NCBI RefSeq assembly: GCF_020905295.1
Contig: NZ_JAJJMM010000001.1
Location: 2,914,001-2,978,000, forward strand
Source of the DNA: Flavobacterium piscisymbiosum
GTDB lineage: Bacteria > Bacteroidota > Bacteroidia > Flavobacteriales > Flavobacteriaceae
Reading direction: 5' to 3'
DNA length: 64,000 nt
The notes beneath the pieces are model-generated. The model was not told the origin of the DNA. It worked only from the letters and a program-made list of their open reading frames with translations, and did not search any database. This document shows, piece after piece, positions 1-9,184 of the stretch; within the stretch, counting starts at the first letter, position 1; every line of letters begins with the position of its first letter. Made by a program: the position numbers and the translations under genes.

Positions 1-221
1 GAATCGCTGAAATTGATACTATTATTTTGAAAATGGCAATTTGCGAGTTTTTAAAATTCCCTTCGATTCCAGTAAAAGTAACTCTTAACGAATATTTAGA
101 AATTGCAAAAGAGTATTCTACACCAAAAAGCAGTATTTTTATCAACGGAATTTTAGATAATCTTGTTAAAGAGCTTACAGCTAATAAAAAGATGATTAAA
201 GTTGGGCGTGGTTTGATGTAA
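1..221 (+). CDS. nusB: Transcription antitermination factor NusB, C-terminal part
   Basis: The gene runs in from the left edge; reading frame 3 is open from base 3 and gives 72 residues before the TAA at 219-221. The visible part (IAEIDTIILKMAICEF, then IPVKVTLNEYLEIAKEYS and FINGILDNLV) is the conserved C-terminal helical half of NusB. NusB binds boxA RNA with S10/NusE in rRNA antitermination complexes. The N-terminal half lies outside the window. In many Flavobacteria a DUF1573 gene separates nusB from yajC; here yajC follows after about 130 bp. Identification is confident from the NEY and FVNG/FINGxLD signature. Confidence 0.9.
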   Translation, partial: IAEIDTIILKMAICEFLKFPSIPVKVTLNEYLEIAKEYSTPKSSIFINGILDNLVKELTANKKMIKVGRGLM

Positions 222-300
222 AATTAGAATGTCACTCTGAGCGGAGACGAAGAGCCAAATTCCAATTAAAATGTCACTCTCAGCGTCCCGAGGTTTCGGG
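222..300 (+). repeat. Two copies of a GTCACTCT(G/C)AGCG dispersed repeat
   Basis: Two imperfect copies of a TGTCACTCTGAGCG-type sequence occur in tandem between nusB and yajC (about 229-260 and 270-300). The second includes a CCCGAGG/TTTCGGGA hairpin. Related copies occur at 694-795, about 26190-26590 and about 57420-57470. Confidence 0.6.
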
Positions 301-351
301 AGAAAAGCCAAAAAACATAAATATTAATAACAAAAATAAAAACTGAATACT

Positions 352-624
352 ATGCAAGATTTATTAAAATTTGCCCCTTATTTACTAATGTTTGTCGTGT
401 TGTATTTCTTTATGATCAGACCACAACAAAAAAGAGCAAAAAATGAAAAAGAATTTGAAAGCAGCCTGAAAGTAGGTGATAAAATAATTACAAAAAGTGG
501 TTTTCACGGTAAAATTGTTGAACTTGCTGAAACAAGCGCAGTGATTGAAACAATGTCTGGAAAATTAAAAATTGAGCGTTCAGCTATTTCTATGGAAATG
601 AGTGCTGCTTTGAAAAAAGCTTAA
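352..624 (+). CDS. yajC: Preprotein translocase auxiliary subunit YajC
   Basis: A 90-residue protein with a single N-terminal membrane segment (about residues 6-22) followed directly by the family hallmark FFMIRPQQKRAK and the conserved core KVGDKIITKSGFHGKIVEL. YajC associates with SecDF in the inner membrane and supports Sec-dependent export. Length matches the family. The start at 352 follows an A-rich leader typical of this phylum. A strong hairpin terminator follows at 646-693, so the nusB/yajC transcription unit probably ends here. Confidence 0.95.
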   Translation: MQDLLKFAPYLLMFVVLYFFMIRPQQKRAKNEKEFESSLKVGDKIITKSGFHGKIVELAETSAVIETMSGKLKIERSAISMEMSAALKKA

Positions 625-645
625 TACTTTTTTAGAAATTCCAAT

Positions 646-693
646 AAAAAAATCCCAAATTTCAATTTTACGATTGGAGTTTGGGATTTTTTT
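646..693 (+). terminator. Rho-independent terminator after yajC
   Basis: AATCCCAAA (651-659) pairs with TTTGGGATT (680-688); the stem is preceded by A6 and followed by T7. Confidence 0.8.
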
Positions 694-795
694 GTCATCC
701 TGAGCGAAGTCGAAGGATCACACTAGAAGCTCGACAACGTTTGTCGACAATCTTTGCGGAGTTCCTTGTTTGATCCTTCCTCCGTCAAGGATGAC
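694..795. repeat. Inverted dispersed repeat, GTCATCCTGAGCGAAGTCG family
   Basis: The ends are inverted copies: GTCATCCTGAGCG...GAAGGATCA (694-720) against TGATCCTTC...AAGGATGAC (771-795). Inside lies a perfect 7-bp stem, TCGACAA/TTGTCGA (731-747). The right half (TTGCGGAGTTCCT... to GGATGAC) has relatives near 26555-26602 and 57430-57468. No coding capacity. It looks like a small non-autonomous intergenic repeat. Confidence 0.7.
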
Positions 796-864
796 AAGAT
801 TGCGAAGTAAACTTTGACAAAGGTTTATGTTTACAATTGGAATTTTAAAATATTGGAATTTAAA

Positions 865-1452
865 TCATCTGTATTTATCATTCAACCCAATATTCCCTAA
901 TATCATAGGAACCACTTTTTTTATTCTCGAAAGCTTAGTTTTCTCTTGTTTAGCACTTTCTATATATTCTAAAAACTCATACTGTTTATACGGACTGAAT
1001 TTTTGAAATGCTTCTGCCAAAACCTTATTCTGACTCATTACTTTTTCAAAAAGTTCTGAAACAATGGCTTCTTTTTTTGAAGGTTTTATAATTTTTCCCT
1101 GCTTTTCGTTTTCTATCGCTTCTAAGATATATTCTAAAACTTCTTTTTCATTGACTTCTTCTTTTGAAGTAAATCGCCACTGACGTAAAGATTTTGTCTT
1201 GTCTTCCTGAGCATTAATGAGTTTCTTTTTCTCATCTTTTAAAAAGACACCATTAAAAAACCAAATCGTAAAATATTCTTTAAAACCTCCAATTCCGACA
1301 ACATTTTTTTTATTGAAAACATAAACCGGGCCACCCCATTTTATGGTTTCAACCAGTTCGGTTTTGTCAATAATTGATTTCAGGAAAAGTAATTCTTCTT
1401 CCCAGTTATTGACTTTGTCCCAAACGTGTTTTTTATCGGAAGTGGGTTCCAA
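865..1452 (-). CDS. DUF1801/YdeI-like small protein
   Basis: A 195-residue cytoplasmic protein. Residues about 10-115 match the DUF1801 fold (WGGPVYVF, VGIGGFKEYFTIWFFNGVFLKD). Residues about 130-190 match the YdeI/OmpD-associated C-terminal helical segment (LAEAFQKFSPYKQYEFLEYIESAKQEKTKLSRI). It starts two bases after the pepT stop, so the two are surely co-transcribed. The biochemical role of this family is not established. The label 'bacteriocin protection' attached to YdeI relatives is historical and is not supported by anything nearby. Confidence 0.8.
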   Translation of the reverse strand: MEPTSDKKHVWDKVNNWEEELLFLKSIIDKTELVETIKWGGPVYVFNKKNVVGIGGFKEYFTIWFFNGVFLKDEKKKLINAQEDKTKSLRQWRFTSKEEVNEKEVLEYILEAIENEKQGKIIKPSKKEAIVSELFEKVMSQNKVLAEAFQKFSPYKQYEFLEYIESAKQEKTKLSRIKKVVPMILGNIGLNDKYR

Positions 1453-1454
1453 AT

Positions 1455-2732
1455 TTATCTTTTTCTTTTAGGTTTTTCAGCTACATCAAAAGTACCTGGA
1501 ATTGCGGTTAATTCGGCAATTTTTACAATTACATCAGTTGCTTTCTGGATGCTTTCGGCAGGAATATATTCGTATTTTCCGTGAAAGTTATGACCACCAG
1601 CAAATATATTTGGGCAAGGTAATCCCATAAATGATAATTGAGATCCATCAGTTCCGCCACGAATAGGTTTAATGATCGGTTTTATGCCCAATTCTCTCAT
1701 TGCTTTTTCGGCAATGTCAACAATATGTTTTACCGGCAATACTTTTTCTTTCATATTATAGTACTGATCTTTTACTTCGGCAGTTACAATATCTTCACCA
1801 AATTGTTTAGCGAATTTTTTATTGATTTTTTTGGCAATTTTGCCAATTAAGTCTTTTCGTTTTTCGAACTTTAACTTATTATGATCACGAATAATCAATT
1901 CTAAAACGGTTTCTTCGATGCTTCCGGTTATATGGTGAACGTGAAAAAATCCTTCGTAACCTTTGGTTTCCTGAGGAGTTTCTCCTTTAGGAAGTTCGTT
2001 GATGAAATCATTAGCAATCAACATCGAATTGATCATTTTTCCTTTGGCATAACCCGGGTGAACGCTTTTTCCTTTGAAAGTAATTTTGGCTCCAGCCGCA
2101 TTAAAATTTTCATATTCTAATTCACCAATCTGGCTTCCGTCCATTGTGTAAGCCCATTGTGCGCCAAATTTCTCCACATCAAAATGATGCGCGCCACGAC
2201 CAATTTCTTCATCAGGCGTAAAACCAATTCTGATTTTTCCGTGTTTAATTTCAGGATGCTGAATTAAGTATTCCATTGCCGAAACAATCTCGGTAATTCC
2301 GGCCTTATCATCGGCACCTAATAGAGTAGTTCCGTCAGTAGTAATGATCGTTTGTCCTTTATATTGTAATAAATCTTTAAAGTAATTTGGAGATAAAACA
2401 ATGTTTTTCTCAGCGTTTAAGACGATATCTTTTCCGTCGTAATTTTCAATTATTTGAGGTTTTACATTTGCTCCGCTAAAATCAGGAGAAGTATCAAAAT
2501 GCGAAACAAAACCAATCGTGGGTACTTCATGATCTACATTACTTGGTAAAGTTGCCATGATATAAGCTTTGTCATCTATGGTAACATCTGCAAGACCAAT
2601 TGTTTTTAGTTCTTCGACTAGTTTATTGGCAAGATTCCATTGTTTTTCTGTACTTGGAGTGGTATTTGAATTTGGGTCTGACTCAGTATCAATAGTTACG
2701 TAACTGATAAAACGATCTATAATATGTTGCAT
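1455..2732 (-). CDS. pepT: Peptidase T (tripeptide aminopeptidase)
   Basis: An M20B-family di-zinc exopeptidase that removes N-terminal residues from tripeptides in the cytoplasm. Visible metal and catalytic motifs are SHFDTSPD (His and Asp), GADDKAG (bridging Asp), PDEEIGRG (catalytic Glu and Glu ligand), [12 protein letters not shown] and [11 protein letters not shown] (final His). I place the start at the ATG at 2732 ([19 protein letters not shown], 425 residues): this aligns with PepT N-termini, and a perfect -7 box lies 16 bp upstream. A longer reading from TTG at 2750 would begin inside that promoter. The basic C-terminal tail EKPKRKR is slightly longer than usual. It is first in an operon with the DUF1801 gene. 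Confidence 0.95.
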   Translation of the reverse strand: MQHIIDRFISYVTIDTESDPNSNTTPSTEKQWNLANKLVEELKTIGLADVTIDDKAYIMATLPSNVDHEVPTIGFVSHFDTSPDFSGANVKPQIIENYDGKDIVLNAEKNIVLSPNYFKDLLQYKGQTIITTDGTTLLGADDKAGITEIVSAMEYLIQHPEIKHGKIRIGFTPDEEIGRGAHHFDVEKFGAQWAYTMDGSQIGELEYENFNAAGAKITFKGKSVHPGYAKGKMINSMLIANDFINELPKGETPQETKGYEGFFHVHHITGSIEETVLELIIRDHNKLKFEKRKDLIGKIAKKINKKFAKQFGEDIVTAEVKDQYYNMKEKVLPVKHIVDIAEKAMRELGIKPIIKPIRGGTDGSQLSFMGLPCPNIFAGGHNFHGKYEYIPAESIQKATDVIVKIAELTAIPGTFDVAEKPKRKR

Positions 2733-2747
2733 TTGTTTAATTTTTAG

Positions 2748-2755
2748 CAAATATA
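2748..2755 (-). promoter_or_regulatory. -7 promoter box for pepT
   Basis: TATATTTG on the minus strand matches the Bacteroidota -7 consensus TAnnTTTG. It predicts a leader of roughly 10 nt to the ATG at 2732. No clear -33 element was seen. Confidence 0.6.
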
Positions 2756-2820
2756 AGCAAATAATCAGGCGTTGTGAAGCTCTAAATTATGAAAAATGAA
2801 AAAACGAGTTGAAAAATGTT

Positions 2821-2946
2821 TGACACGAATTTCACGAATTAGCACTAATTTTAACCGTTTGTTTAAAACTTAAAAATCCAATTTCACGAATCTTAATTCG
2901 TAAAATCGGATTTATATTTAAATTAATTCGTGAAAAATCGTGAAAT
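2821..2946. repeat. AATTTCACGAATT inverted dispersed repeat
   Basis: Copies of CGAATTTCACGAATTAGCAC (about 2825) and AATTTCACGAATC (2881) face AATTAATTCGTGAAA (2922-2936). Relatives lie at 41440-41525 and 55978-56021. This fills the gap between the FGE-like gene's 3' end and pepT. Confidence 0.6.
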
Positions 2947-2989
2947 TGCTTCGCCTGTTCCCTTCGTTCGGGTCGTGGTGAAAAAAAAA

Positions 2990-4123
2990 TTATTGCACAC
3001 ATCTAAAACCAATATGGTTTGCCGGTGATTTATAATCACCTTTTCCTCTTGTTCCCACCATATAACGGGTACAATATTGATCGGTACATAAAAATGATCC
3101 TCCACGCTGAACTTTTTTAGGTAAATTTGGTTCTCCCGGATCGTATGATGATTCTGGCCCTTGAGGATTTTTGGCTACTTTACCACTTTGTTTTAGAACA
3201 TCATAATAATCTGCGGTATACCAGTCATTCGTCCATTCCCATACATTTCCTCCAATGTCATAAAGGCCATACGGATTTGGTTCAAATTGAGCAGTAGGAG
3301 CGATGCCAATATAGCCATCTTCGCCCGTGTCGCCCTTTTCTATAGGAAACTGTCCTTGGTATATATTAGCCTGAAATTTTCCTTTAGGTTTTAATGTATT
3401 TCCCCAAGAATATAGTTGTCCTGATTTTCCTCCGCGTGCAGCAAATTCCCATTCGGCTTCTGTTGGTAATCTTTTACCGGCCCATTTTGCATAAGCGGCT
3501 GCATCATCGTACGAAATTTGAACCACAGGATAGTTGCCTCTCCCTTTTATAGAACTTCCGGCACCTTCAGGATGTCTCCAGTCTGCTCCCTGAACATAAG
3601 ACCACCATTGCATATAATTACCCAAATTTACCTTAGCAGAAGTAGGAGTAAAAACGGCAGATCCGGCCACTAAATTTTCCAGCGGCGCATCAGGGTATTC
3701 TTCGTGAGTGGGTTTTATCTCGGCTAAAGTTACATAGCCTGTAGCTTTTACAAAAGCTTCAAATTGATCGTTGGTCACTTCGGTTTGATCCATATAAAAA
3801 CCGTCTACATATACCTGATGTATGGGGGCTGCATCTTTTGTAACGCCTTTTATGCTGCATAAGCTTTCATCTTCGACATTGCTGCCCATAGAGAATTCTC
3901 CTCCTGGAATCCAGACCATACCTTTGGGAGCTTTATTTAAAGGAGGTTTGTTTTTATTTTCGATTGTGGGTTTGAATAAAGATGCATCAGAAGTATTTGG
4001 AGTTTCTGCACAATCCATTGCAGCCAATTTTTGTTTTGGAACAATAATTTTAGTGTAGCCATAAGCAATTGAAATGATTGAGATGGTAAGAATTGCTAAA
4101 ATCCAATAGGTTTTGTTTTTCAT
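2990..4123 (-). CDS. Formylglycine-generating-enzyme (SUMF1)-like protein with both copper cysteines
   Basis: A 377-residue exported or membrane-anchored protein: a hydrophobic N-terminus (about residues 7-25) and then an FGE-sulfatase domain from about residue 65 (GMVWIPGGEFSMGS) to the end (NHIGFRCV). Hallmarks include GFYMDQTEVTNDQFEAFV, PVVQISYDDAAAYAKWAGKR, LPTEAEWEFAARGG and YDIGGNVWEWTNDWY. The C-terminal RGGSFLCTDQYCTRY places Cys346 and Cys351 where genuine aerobic FGEs carry the two copper-binding cysteines; most bacterial SUMF1-like proteins lack them. Real FGE converts a Cys in CxPxR sulfatase motifs to formylglycine. No sulfatase lies in the window, so the substrate is unknown. 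It is last in a minus-strand run with a DUF6515 protein and two outer-membrane barrels. Confidence 0.85.
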   Translation of the reverse strand: MKNKTYWILAILTISIISIAYGYTKIIVPKQKLAAMDCAETPNTSDASLFKPTIENKNKPPLNKAPKGMVWIPGGEFSMGSNVEDESLCSIKGVTKDAAPIHQVYVDGFYMDQTEVTNDQFEAFVKATGYVTLAEIKPTHEEYPDAPLENLVAGSAVFTPTSAKVNLGNYMQWWSYVQGADWRHPEGAGSSIKGRGNYPVVQISYDDAAAYAKWAGKRLPTEAEWEFAARGGKSGQLYSWGNTLKPKGKFQANIYQGQFPIEKGDTGEDGYIGIAPTAQFEPNPYGLYDIGGNVWEWTNDWYTADYYDVLKQSGKVAKNPQGPESSYDPGEPNLPKKVQRGGSFLCTDQYCTRYMVGTRGKGDYKSPANHIGFRCVQ

Positions 4124-4208
4124 TATGATTGATTTTGCGGTGGTCAGTGTAATAGGGGATAAAGTTAAAAAAATAACCTAAACCATAGTTATCCTATGGA
4201 ATTAATTA

Positions 4209-5126
4209 TTATTCTTTTTCAACATCAACAACTTCATATTTATTTTTACCGTCAACCTGAACGGGTTGATAATAAGTTTCGCCAAATTTTACATATTTTA
4301 CATCTCCTATAGTGACTTCTTCACCTCCTTCAGGTAAATTATCGACAACGGTTCCTGCTGTTGGAGGAACTACCTTATAACTGCTTCCATCTTTTTCATA
4401 ATATGTTCCGCCATAATAGTAATTATTGACGGTTCCGGTATTGACTGTTTCGGCTCCACTTGGTATATTATTTACAGTTCCTCCTACAGGCGCGGGAACA
4501 GCGGTATAACCTCCGCTGGTTGGAGTATACCAAACACCTTGGTCATAATGATATTGAGTGCTTTCGACACTTACAACAATTGCTGTAACGGCCAAAGTTG
4601 CTGCAAAAAATCCCCACGGATGCCAAACCGGACCCCAATAAAAAGGGGTGTAAGGATGAAAATAATACGGATGATAAGCACGATATCGATAACCACCATA
4701 TACGTACGGCGGACGAGCATAAGGTCGTACACCAGGTCTAACTACTGTGTTGCGATTGTTGCGAACATGTACACTGTTGTTGACATTGATGTTTACATTA
4801 TTTCTGTTTCTGTTTACAGTGTTACCGCTAATATTGGTATTTCTGTTTCTATTATTAGTAACAGTATTGCCGCCAATTTTAGAATTTGAGTTAGCAGGTC
4901 TGGTAACTTTAGTTCCTGAGCCGTTTGCTCCCGGTCTGTTTGTTCTGGCAGGTCGGTTTACGGCAGGCCTGGATTGCGTTGCAGGTCTTGTGTGAGCTGC
5001 TCCGCCACCTCTGTGCGCTCCTCCTCCGCCATGACGTTGTGCGATACTATCAATTGAAATCAAAAAAAAGAATCCCACTAAGCATAGAGCTGCTGTATTT
5101 CCAAGTGAATTTTTTATGTTTTTCAT
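4209..5126 (-). CDS. DUF6515 family secreted protein with Asn/Arg-rich linker
   Basis: A 305-residue exported protein (signal peptide about 1-29, ending SIAQ). It has a Gly/His/Arg/Pro-rich stretch (about 31-70), a striking low-complexity Asn/Arg/Thr/Val segment (about 75-130), a Tyr/Pro/His-rich stretch, a membrane-like segment (WGFFAATLAVTAIVVSV, about 170-186), and C-terminal repeats of the YYYGGTYYEKDGSSYKVV and PPTAGTVVDNLPEG type that define DUF6515. The function is unknown; location is probably the periplasm or outer membrane. It lies 85 bp upstream of the FGE-like gene and 132 bp downstream of the porin gene. Confidence 0.75.
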   Translation of the reverse strand: MKNIKNSLGNTAALCLVGFFFLISIDSIAQRHGGGGAHRGGGAAHTRPATQSRPAVNRPARTNRPGANGSGTKVTRPANSNSKIGGNTVTNNRNRNTNISGNTVNRNRNNVNINVNNSVHVRNNRNTVVRPGVRPYARPPYVYGGYRYRAYHPYYFHPYTPFYWGPVWHPWGFFAATLAVTAIVVSVESTQYHYDQGVWYTPTSGGYTAVPAPVGGTVNNIPSGAETVNTGTVNNYYYGGTYYEKDGSSYKVVPPTAGTVVDNLPEGGEEVTIGDVKYVKFGETYYQPVQVDGKNKYEVVDVEKE

Positions 5127-5258
5127 TTTCAGTGTTTTATATTAGTTAAAGTTATTAAAAAAAATAATCGCTATACGAAAATTAGGATAAAAATTTTTAA
5201 GCAATATTATGATTTACTGCCTTTTATGAGGCTATGAAAACTGCTGTTTAATTATAAT

Positions 5259-6479
5259 TTATAATGATATATCCCATTGAATTCTAAAGCGCCATCCTTG
5301 TTCAAGAGGCAGGCTTTTATCCTGAAAACTAAAATAGCTAACCTCAGATGTAAGTTTATTTTTGTGTCCTTTAAAAAACCAATTAAAAGCGATTGTCGTT
5401 TCGTCCTGTAAGTTTTGTCTCATCGAATTGTCAGGTCTGTAGGCAGCGTGCCTTCCTGCCATTTCTAAGTGTTGCGGCCACCAAGCAAAAACATTATGAA
5501 AAAAATATCCTGCCTGCACATAATATCCTTTTAATGTCGTTGTATCATCATTGTTTAATTTGTCTATGATTTTTTTGGTATGCCATTCGCTTTGCCAGGA
5601 AAAACCACGGTACATAAATGCAGTTTCAAGATTCCATTGATTGACACGATATTGGCCTGGAAGCCCGTTTTCGTAACCATCTAAAGAACCTCCTCCGGAT
5701 TGTGAAAATCGCGTATAAGGGCTCCGGTTTGTTATTGCTGAAAAGGCAATAATTGGGGTTGGTTTTTCATGAAATTCTAAATCACTGCCTTCAAAATCCA
5801 AAAATCTTCCCAGAAAATTCCATTGTGCGCGACCAAAATACATAAGATTATTATCGTCATTAGCAGTATTTCCGCGTCCTGTTCCTGTTAGCGCCGCCGC
5901 CCAGTAATTAAAATCAGCAATGCCGCGTCCTTTTAAATGTCCGTATACTTCAACTCCCATTTGTCTGTCTACAGTAAAATCCCGATTGATAAAAGAGCGA
6001 TCTACAGTTTGCTGTTCGCCACTACTTATAAATCGTTCACGGGTATATTCAACTTTCCATTGACCAACTTTAAAACTCATCCATTTCCATTTTTCGATCA
6101 TGATTCTAAAATCCAGTAAATTAGACTGGCTCAGTTCATATTCCCAATAATATTTTAACCACGGTTCAAAAGCATGTCCGCCTACTTTTAATCGGGCACG
6201 ATTAATTTTAAAAGTCGTTTGTTTGTCCTGACTATAATCATCATAAGTCAGTGGATCCTGATCGTTTGGAGTAGAAAATCGAAATTGTAAACGGCTTTGT
6301 AACTGAAAAAGAAATTTATTGTCTTTGGTACGCAATTCGATTCCTTTGTCTCCATGTCTAAAAGTAATAATCTTGGTTGTGTCTTTTTCTAACTGTGCCT
6401 CAACAGAGATACTTAAAAAAAATAATAGAATAGAAAGTAAGCCTTTTTGTAGATGTATTATTTTATTTGAATGGTACAT
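5259..6479 (-). CDS. OprO/OprP-like porin
   Basis: A 406-residue outer-membrane beta-barrel of the phosphate-selective porin family. A signal peptide (SISVEAQ, about residues 10-28) precedes GIELRTKDNKFLFQLQSRLQFRF, KINRARLKVGGHAFEPWLKYYWEYEL and KVGQWKVEYTRERFISSGEQQTVDRS, all typical of the family. The C-terminus ends in alternating hydrophobic residues with an aromatic-rich last strand (WRFRIQWDISL). It lies 42 bp downstream of the 197-residue barrel gene, so probably in the same operon. Substrate specificity cannot be read from the sequence. Confidence 0.85.
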   Translation of the reverse strand: MYHSNKIIHLQKGLLSILLFFLSISVEAQLEKDTTKIITFRHGDKGIELRTKDNKFLFQLQSRLQFRFSTPNDQDPLTYDDYSQDKQTTFKINRARLKVGGHAFEPWLKYYWEYELSQSNLLDFRIMIEKWKWMSFKVGQWKVEYTRERFISSGEQQTVDRSFINRDFTVDRQMGVEVYGHLKGRGIADFNYWAAALTGTGRGNTANDDNNLMYFGRAQWNFLGRFLDFEGSDLEFHEKPTPIIAFSAITNRSPYTRFSQSGGGSLDGYENGLPGQYRVNQWNLETAFMYRGFSWQSEWHTKKIIDKLNNDDTTTLKGYYVQAGYFFHNVFAWWPQHLEMAGRHAAYRPDNSMRQNLQDETTIAFNWFFKGHKNKLTSEVSYFSFQDKSLPLEQGWRFRIQWDISL

Positions 6480-6521
6480 AGGCCTGATTAGGTTACATAA
6501 TTTGATACTGATTATTATTAC

Positions 6522-7115
6522 TTATTTACCTCCAAAGTTTTTTGCAATTCCTAAACCAATTCCCCAGCTGTCATAAGCATTCCATTTAAGATCATAACTG
6601 AATGTTCCAAAGATTTCCCAGTTTTTTGGAAGTTCATAACCGTATTCTGCACCAACGCGGGTCAGAAAATAGTTTTCTTCTTTGGCAAATTCACCTCCAA
6701 ATCCTAAAAGAAAGCTCCAGGATTCGCTTGGTTTGTAGATTCCCATAAGCGCCGGTGCAATAGGATAACTTCTTTCTACGGTTTCCTTATCGTCATCGTT
6801 TGCATACACTTTTTCGACTTTAAATTTTTCAATTACAAAATCGGTATGAAGACCTATAGCCCAGTTTTTATGAAACTGAAAAGTATAATCAACTCCCCAT
6901 GCCGGAAGGCTTAAAACCTCACGATTTCCTTCGTCATCTCTTCCCTCAAAAACATGAACATGATTAATTGAAATCGCAATTTGATGATGGGGTTTAAAAA
7001 AATCTTTTTCCTCACTTTCCTGAGCTACAGATTTATTAGTAAGAATGCTAACCAGACTAAAGAGAAGTGCAAAAAGAAAAGATTTTTTAAAATAACTACT
7101 AATTCCGTATAGCAT
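6522..7115 (-). CDS. Small outer-membrane beta-barrel protein
   Basis: A 197-residue protein with a signal peptide (about 1-31, ending SVAQE) and amphipathic beta-strand pattern throughout (IAISINHVHVFEG, WAIGLHTDFVIEKF, WSFLLGFGGEFA, FLTRVGAEYGYEL, IFGTFSYDLKWNAYDSWGIGLGIAKNF). It looks like an eight-stranded OmpW/OmpA-like barrel, but I cannot assign a named family. It is the first gene of the run that continues with the porin, DUF6515 and FGE-like genes. Confidence 0.6.
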   Translation of the reverse strand: MLYGISSYFKKSFLFALLFSLVSILTNKSVAQESEEKDFFKPHHQIAISINHVHVFEGRDDEGNREVLSLPAWGVDYTFQFHKNWAIGLHTDFVIEKFKVEKVYANDDDKETVERSYPIAPALMGIYKPSESWSFLLGFGGEFAKEENYFLTRVGAEYGYELPKNWEIFGTFSYDLKWNAYDSWGIGLGIAKNFGGK

Positions 7116-7412
7116 TTTGGTGTTTATTAAATCCGACTTTAGTTTAGAAGTTTAAAATTAAAGAATAAAAAGTCTGGTAACCTGACTTAAAGACTTTAAG
7201 ATGTTTCATTTTATAATTTGCAACATTAAAAGATGAATTTTTGACTTATTACCATTTCCTTTTTAAGTTGGGATAGCTTTTAAAAGATAAAAATGAAAGC
7301 CTTTTATGATTTTATTATCTGGAATTTGAGGGTTTAATTAATCTGAAAAATGAGTTAAAAACACATACTAATTTGTTTCTGTAAAAAAGAAGTCATTTTC
7401 AAGTATTATAAT
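7116..7412. other. Divergent intergenic region, AT-rich
   Basis: About 300 bp between the divergent barrel gene and pyrD. I see no gene, strong hairpin or dispersed repeat. It must hold the promoter of the minus-strand run, but no perfect TAnnTTTG box is evident on that strand. Confidence 0.5.
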
Positions 7413-7420
7413 TAAATTTG
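7413..7420 (+). promoter_or_regulatory. -7 promoter box for pyrD
   Basis: TAAATTTG matches TAnnTTTG and predicts a leader of about 20 nt before the ATG at 7448. It also argues against any start upstream of that codon. Confidence 0.65.
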
Positions 7421-7447
7421 CAATCGAAAAAAACACACAACACTCTT

Positions 7448-8482
7448 ATGTATAAATTGATAATTCGTCCGATACTTTTTTGTTTTGATCCAGAAGAAGT
7501 ACATTATTTTACTTTTTCATTTGTTAAATTCATTTCGAAAATCCCGGGAGTTTCATCAATTATAAAATCAATATACGAAGTAAAAGATACCCGTTTAGAG
7601 CGTGAAGTTTTTGGAATTAAATTCAAAAATCCGGTAGGACTTGCGGCAGGATTCGACAAAGACGCCAAGCTATACAAGGAATTATCTGATTTTGGTTTTG
7701 GTTTTATCGAAATAGGAACCGTAACGCCGGTAGGTCAGGAAGGAAATCCTAAGAAACGTTTGTTCAGACTAAAAGCTGATCAGGCAATTATTAACCGAAT
7801 GGGTTTTAATAACGGAGGAGTTCTTGAAGCCGTAGAACGTTTGAAAAAGAATACTGGAGTTTTGATTGGCGGAAACATTGGTAAAAATAAAGTTACTCCA
7901 AACGAAAATGCCGTAGACGATTATATCATTTGTTTTGATGCACTGTTTGATCATGTTGATTATTTTGTTGTAAATGTGAGTTCTCCAAACACTCCAAACC
8001 TAAGAGCCTTACAAGACAAAGAACCTTTAACAGCTTTGTTGCAAACGCTGCAAAACAGTAATGGAGAAAAGCAAAAAACAAGCACTCAAAAAATAAAGCC
8101 AATACTTTTAAAAATTGCCCCGGATCTTACAGACGAGCAATTATTAGATATTATTGATATTGTAAAAACCACTCAAATTGCGGGTGTAATAGCAACAAAC
8201 ACTACAATTTCAAGAGAAGGTTTACAATCTGAAAATCAAGCGGAAATGGGAGGATTGTCTGGAAAACCATTAACCAAACGTTCTACAGAAGTAATTCGTT
8301 TTCTATCTGAAAAAAGCAATAAAGCATTCCCAATTATTGGAGTAGGAGGAATACATTCTGCAGATGATGCCATCGAAAAACTAAATGCCGGAGCAAGTCT
8401 GGTACAATTGTATACCGGATTTATTTATGAAGGTCCGGCTTTGGTAAAAGCGATTAATAAAAAAGTTCTAGAGCAATTGTAA
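7448..8482 (+). CDS. pyrD: Dihydroorotate dehydrogenase, quinone type (class 2)
   Basis: Catalyses the fourth step of pyrimidine synthesis, oxidising dihydroorotate to orotate with FMN and passing electrons to membrane quinone. From the ATG at 7448 it is 344 residues. The N-terminal helix [23 protein letters not shown] is the class 2 membrane-association segment. Next come [73 protein letters not shown] (Ser catalytic base of class 2) and [34 protein letters not shown]. Its last 15 bases overlap the convergent DUF3307 gene. Confidence 0.96.
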   Translation: MYKLIIRPILFCFDPEEVHYFTFSFVKFISKIPGVSSIIKSIYEVKDTRLEREVFGIKFKNPVGLAAGFDKDAKLYKELSDFGFGFIEIGTVTPVGQEGNPKKRLFRLKADQAIINRMGFNNGGVLEAVERLKKNTGVLIGGNIGKNKVTPNENAVDDYIICFDALFDHVDYFVVNVSSPNTPNLRALQDKEPLTALLQTLQNSNGEKQKTSTQKIKPILLKIAPDLTDEQLLDIIDIVKTTQIAGVIATNTTISREGLQSENQAEMGGLSGKPLTKRSTEVIRFLSEKSNKAFPIIGVGGIHSADDAIEKLNAGASLVQLYTGFIYEGPALVKAINKKVLEQL

Positions 8483-9184
8483 AAGCAGCGCCTGAACAAT
8501 TAATCCTGTAATAATAGAAATTCCAAAACTCATCAAAGTACCAATCATAACGTACTCGGTGAGTTTTCTGTCTTTAGCCTCTTTTAGATCTCCAAATCTA
8601 AAAATAGATTTAGCAGCCAATAAAAATCCAATCGCTTCAAAATGCCCTGTTAAGATGAAACAGAACACAAATAGTCTTTCCAGTATTCCAATATAATTTC
8701 CTGCCGTAGCAAGCGAATTATCTTTGTGACTATTCTGGCTTTCCGGCGTCCAGATCGAAATAATGGTTTTAATAAAAATAGAAGTAGGTTTGGTAATCAA
8801 TAAAACACCGGTGATTAAAATCCAAAACTGATTATTGAACCATTGAAACTGTATTGGTTCGCCTTTGTAAAGTAATACAACTCCAATTAAAATTAAAACA
8901 TGCGCAATTTGGTCCAGGACAAACCAGGTACGTTTTGTTTTTTTCTTCTGAAAATTGAGTTTGATCAAATCGATAATGCCATGCGTAACGGCAATTAAAA
9001 CAGCATATGGTATAAACTGAATTTCCCCAACCAAAATTGCAGCCAGGATTCCGTGTAAGAGAATATGAAGATATAAATAAATACTTTTATGTTTTTTAGC
9101 TTCTTTGTCCGCTACCCATGAGTTTGGCTGCCATATAAAATCGCCTAATAAATGTGCTAAAAGTAGTTTTATAAATAAAATCAT
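8468..9184 (-). CDS. DUF3307 multi-pass membrane protein, partner of SatD
   Basis: A 238-residue inner-membrane protein with roughly six hydrophobic segments. The family N-terminus is clear: [25 protein letters not shown] with acidic and aromatic residues in the first segment, then [13 protein letters not shown] and [16 protein letters not shown], giving conserved His and Asp residues within the membrane. The function of DUF3307 is unknown. Its ATG overlaps the satD stop by four bases (9181-9184), indicating translational coupling, and its 3' end runs 15 bp into pyrD. The coupling suggests that the two proteins work together. Confidence 0.8.
   Translation of the reverse strand: MILFIKLLLAHLLGDFIWQPNSWVADKEAKKHKSIYLYLHILLHGILAAILVGEIQFIPYAVLIAVTHGIIDLIKLNFQKKKTKRTWFVLDQIAHVLILIGVVLLYKGEPIQFQWFNNQFWILITGVLLITKPTSIFIKTIISIWTPESQNSHKDNSLATAGNYIGILERLFVFCFILTGHFEAIGFLLAAKSIFRFGDLKEAKDRKLTEYVMIGTLMSFGISIITGLIVQALLLQLL

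Noticed and set aside
865..1452. Bacteriocin protection function suggested by the YdeI family name
   Set aside because: No bacteriocin, toxin or immunity gene is nearby; the name is inherited from a distant homologue.
2923..3105. Small open frame over the FGE-like gene's 3' end
   Set aside because: It overlaps the conserved C-terminus of the FGE-like gene in another frame and runs into a dispersed repeat.
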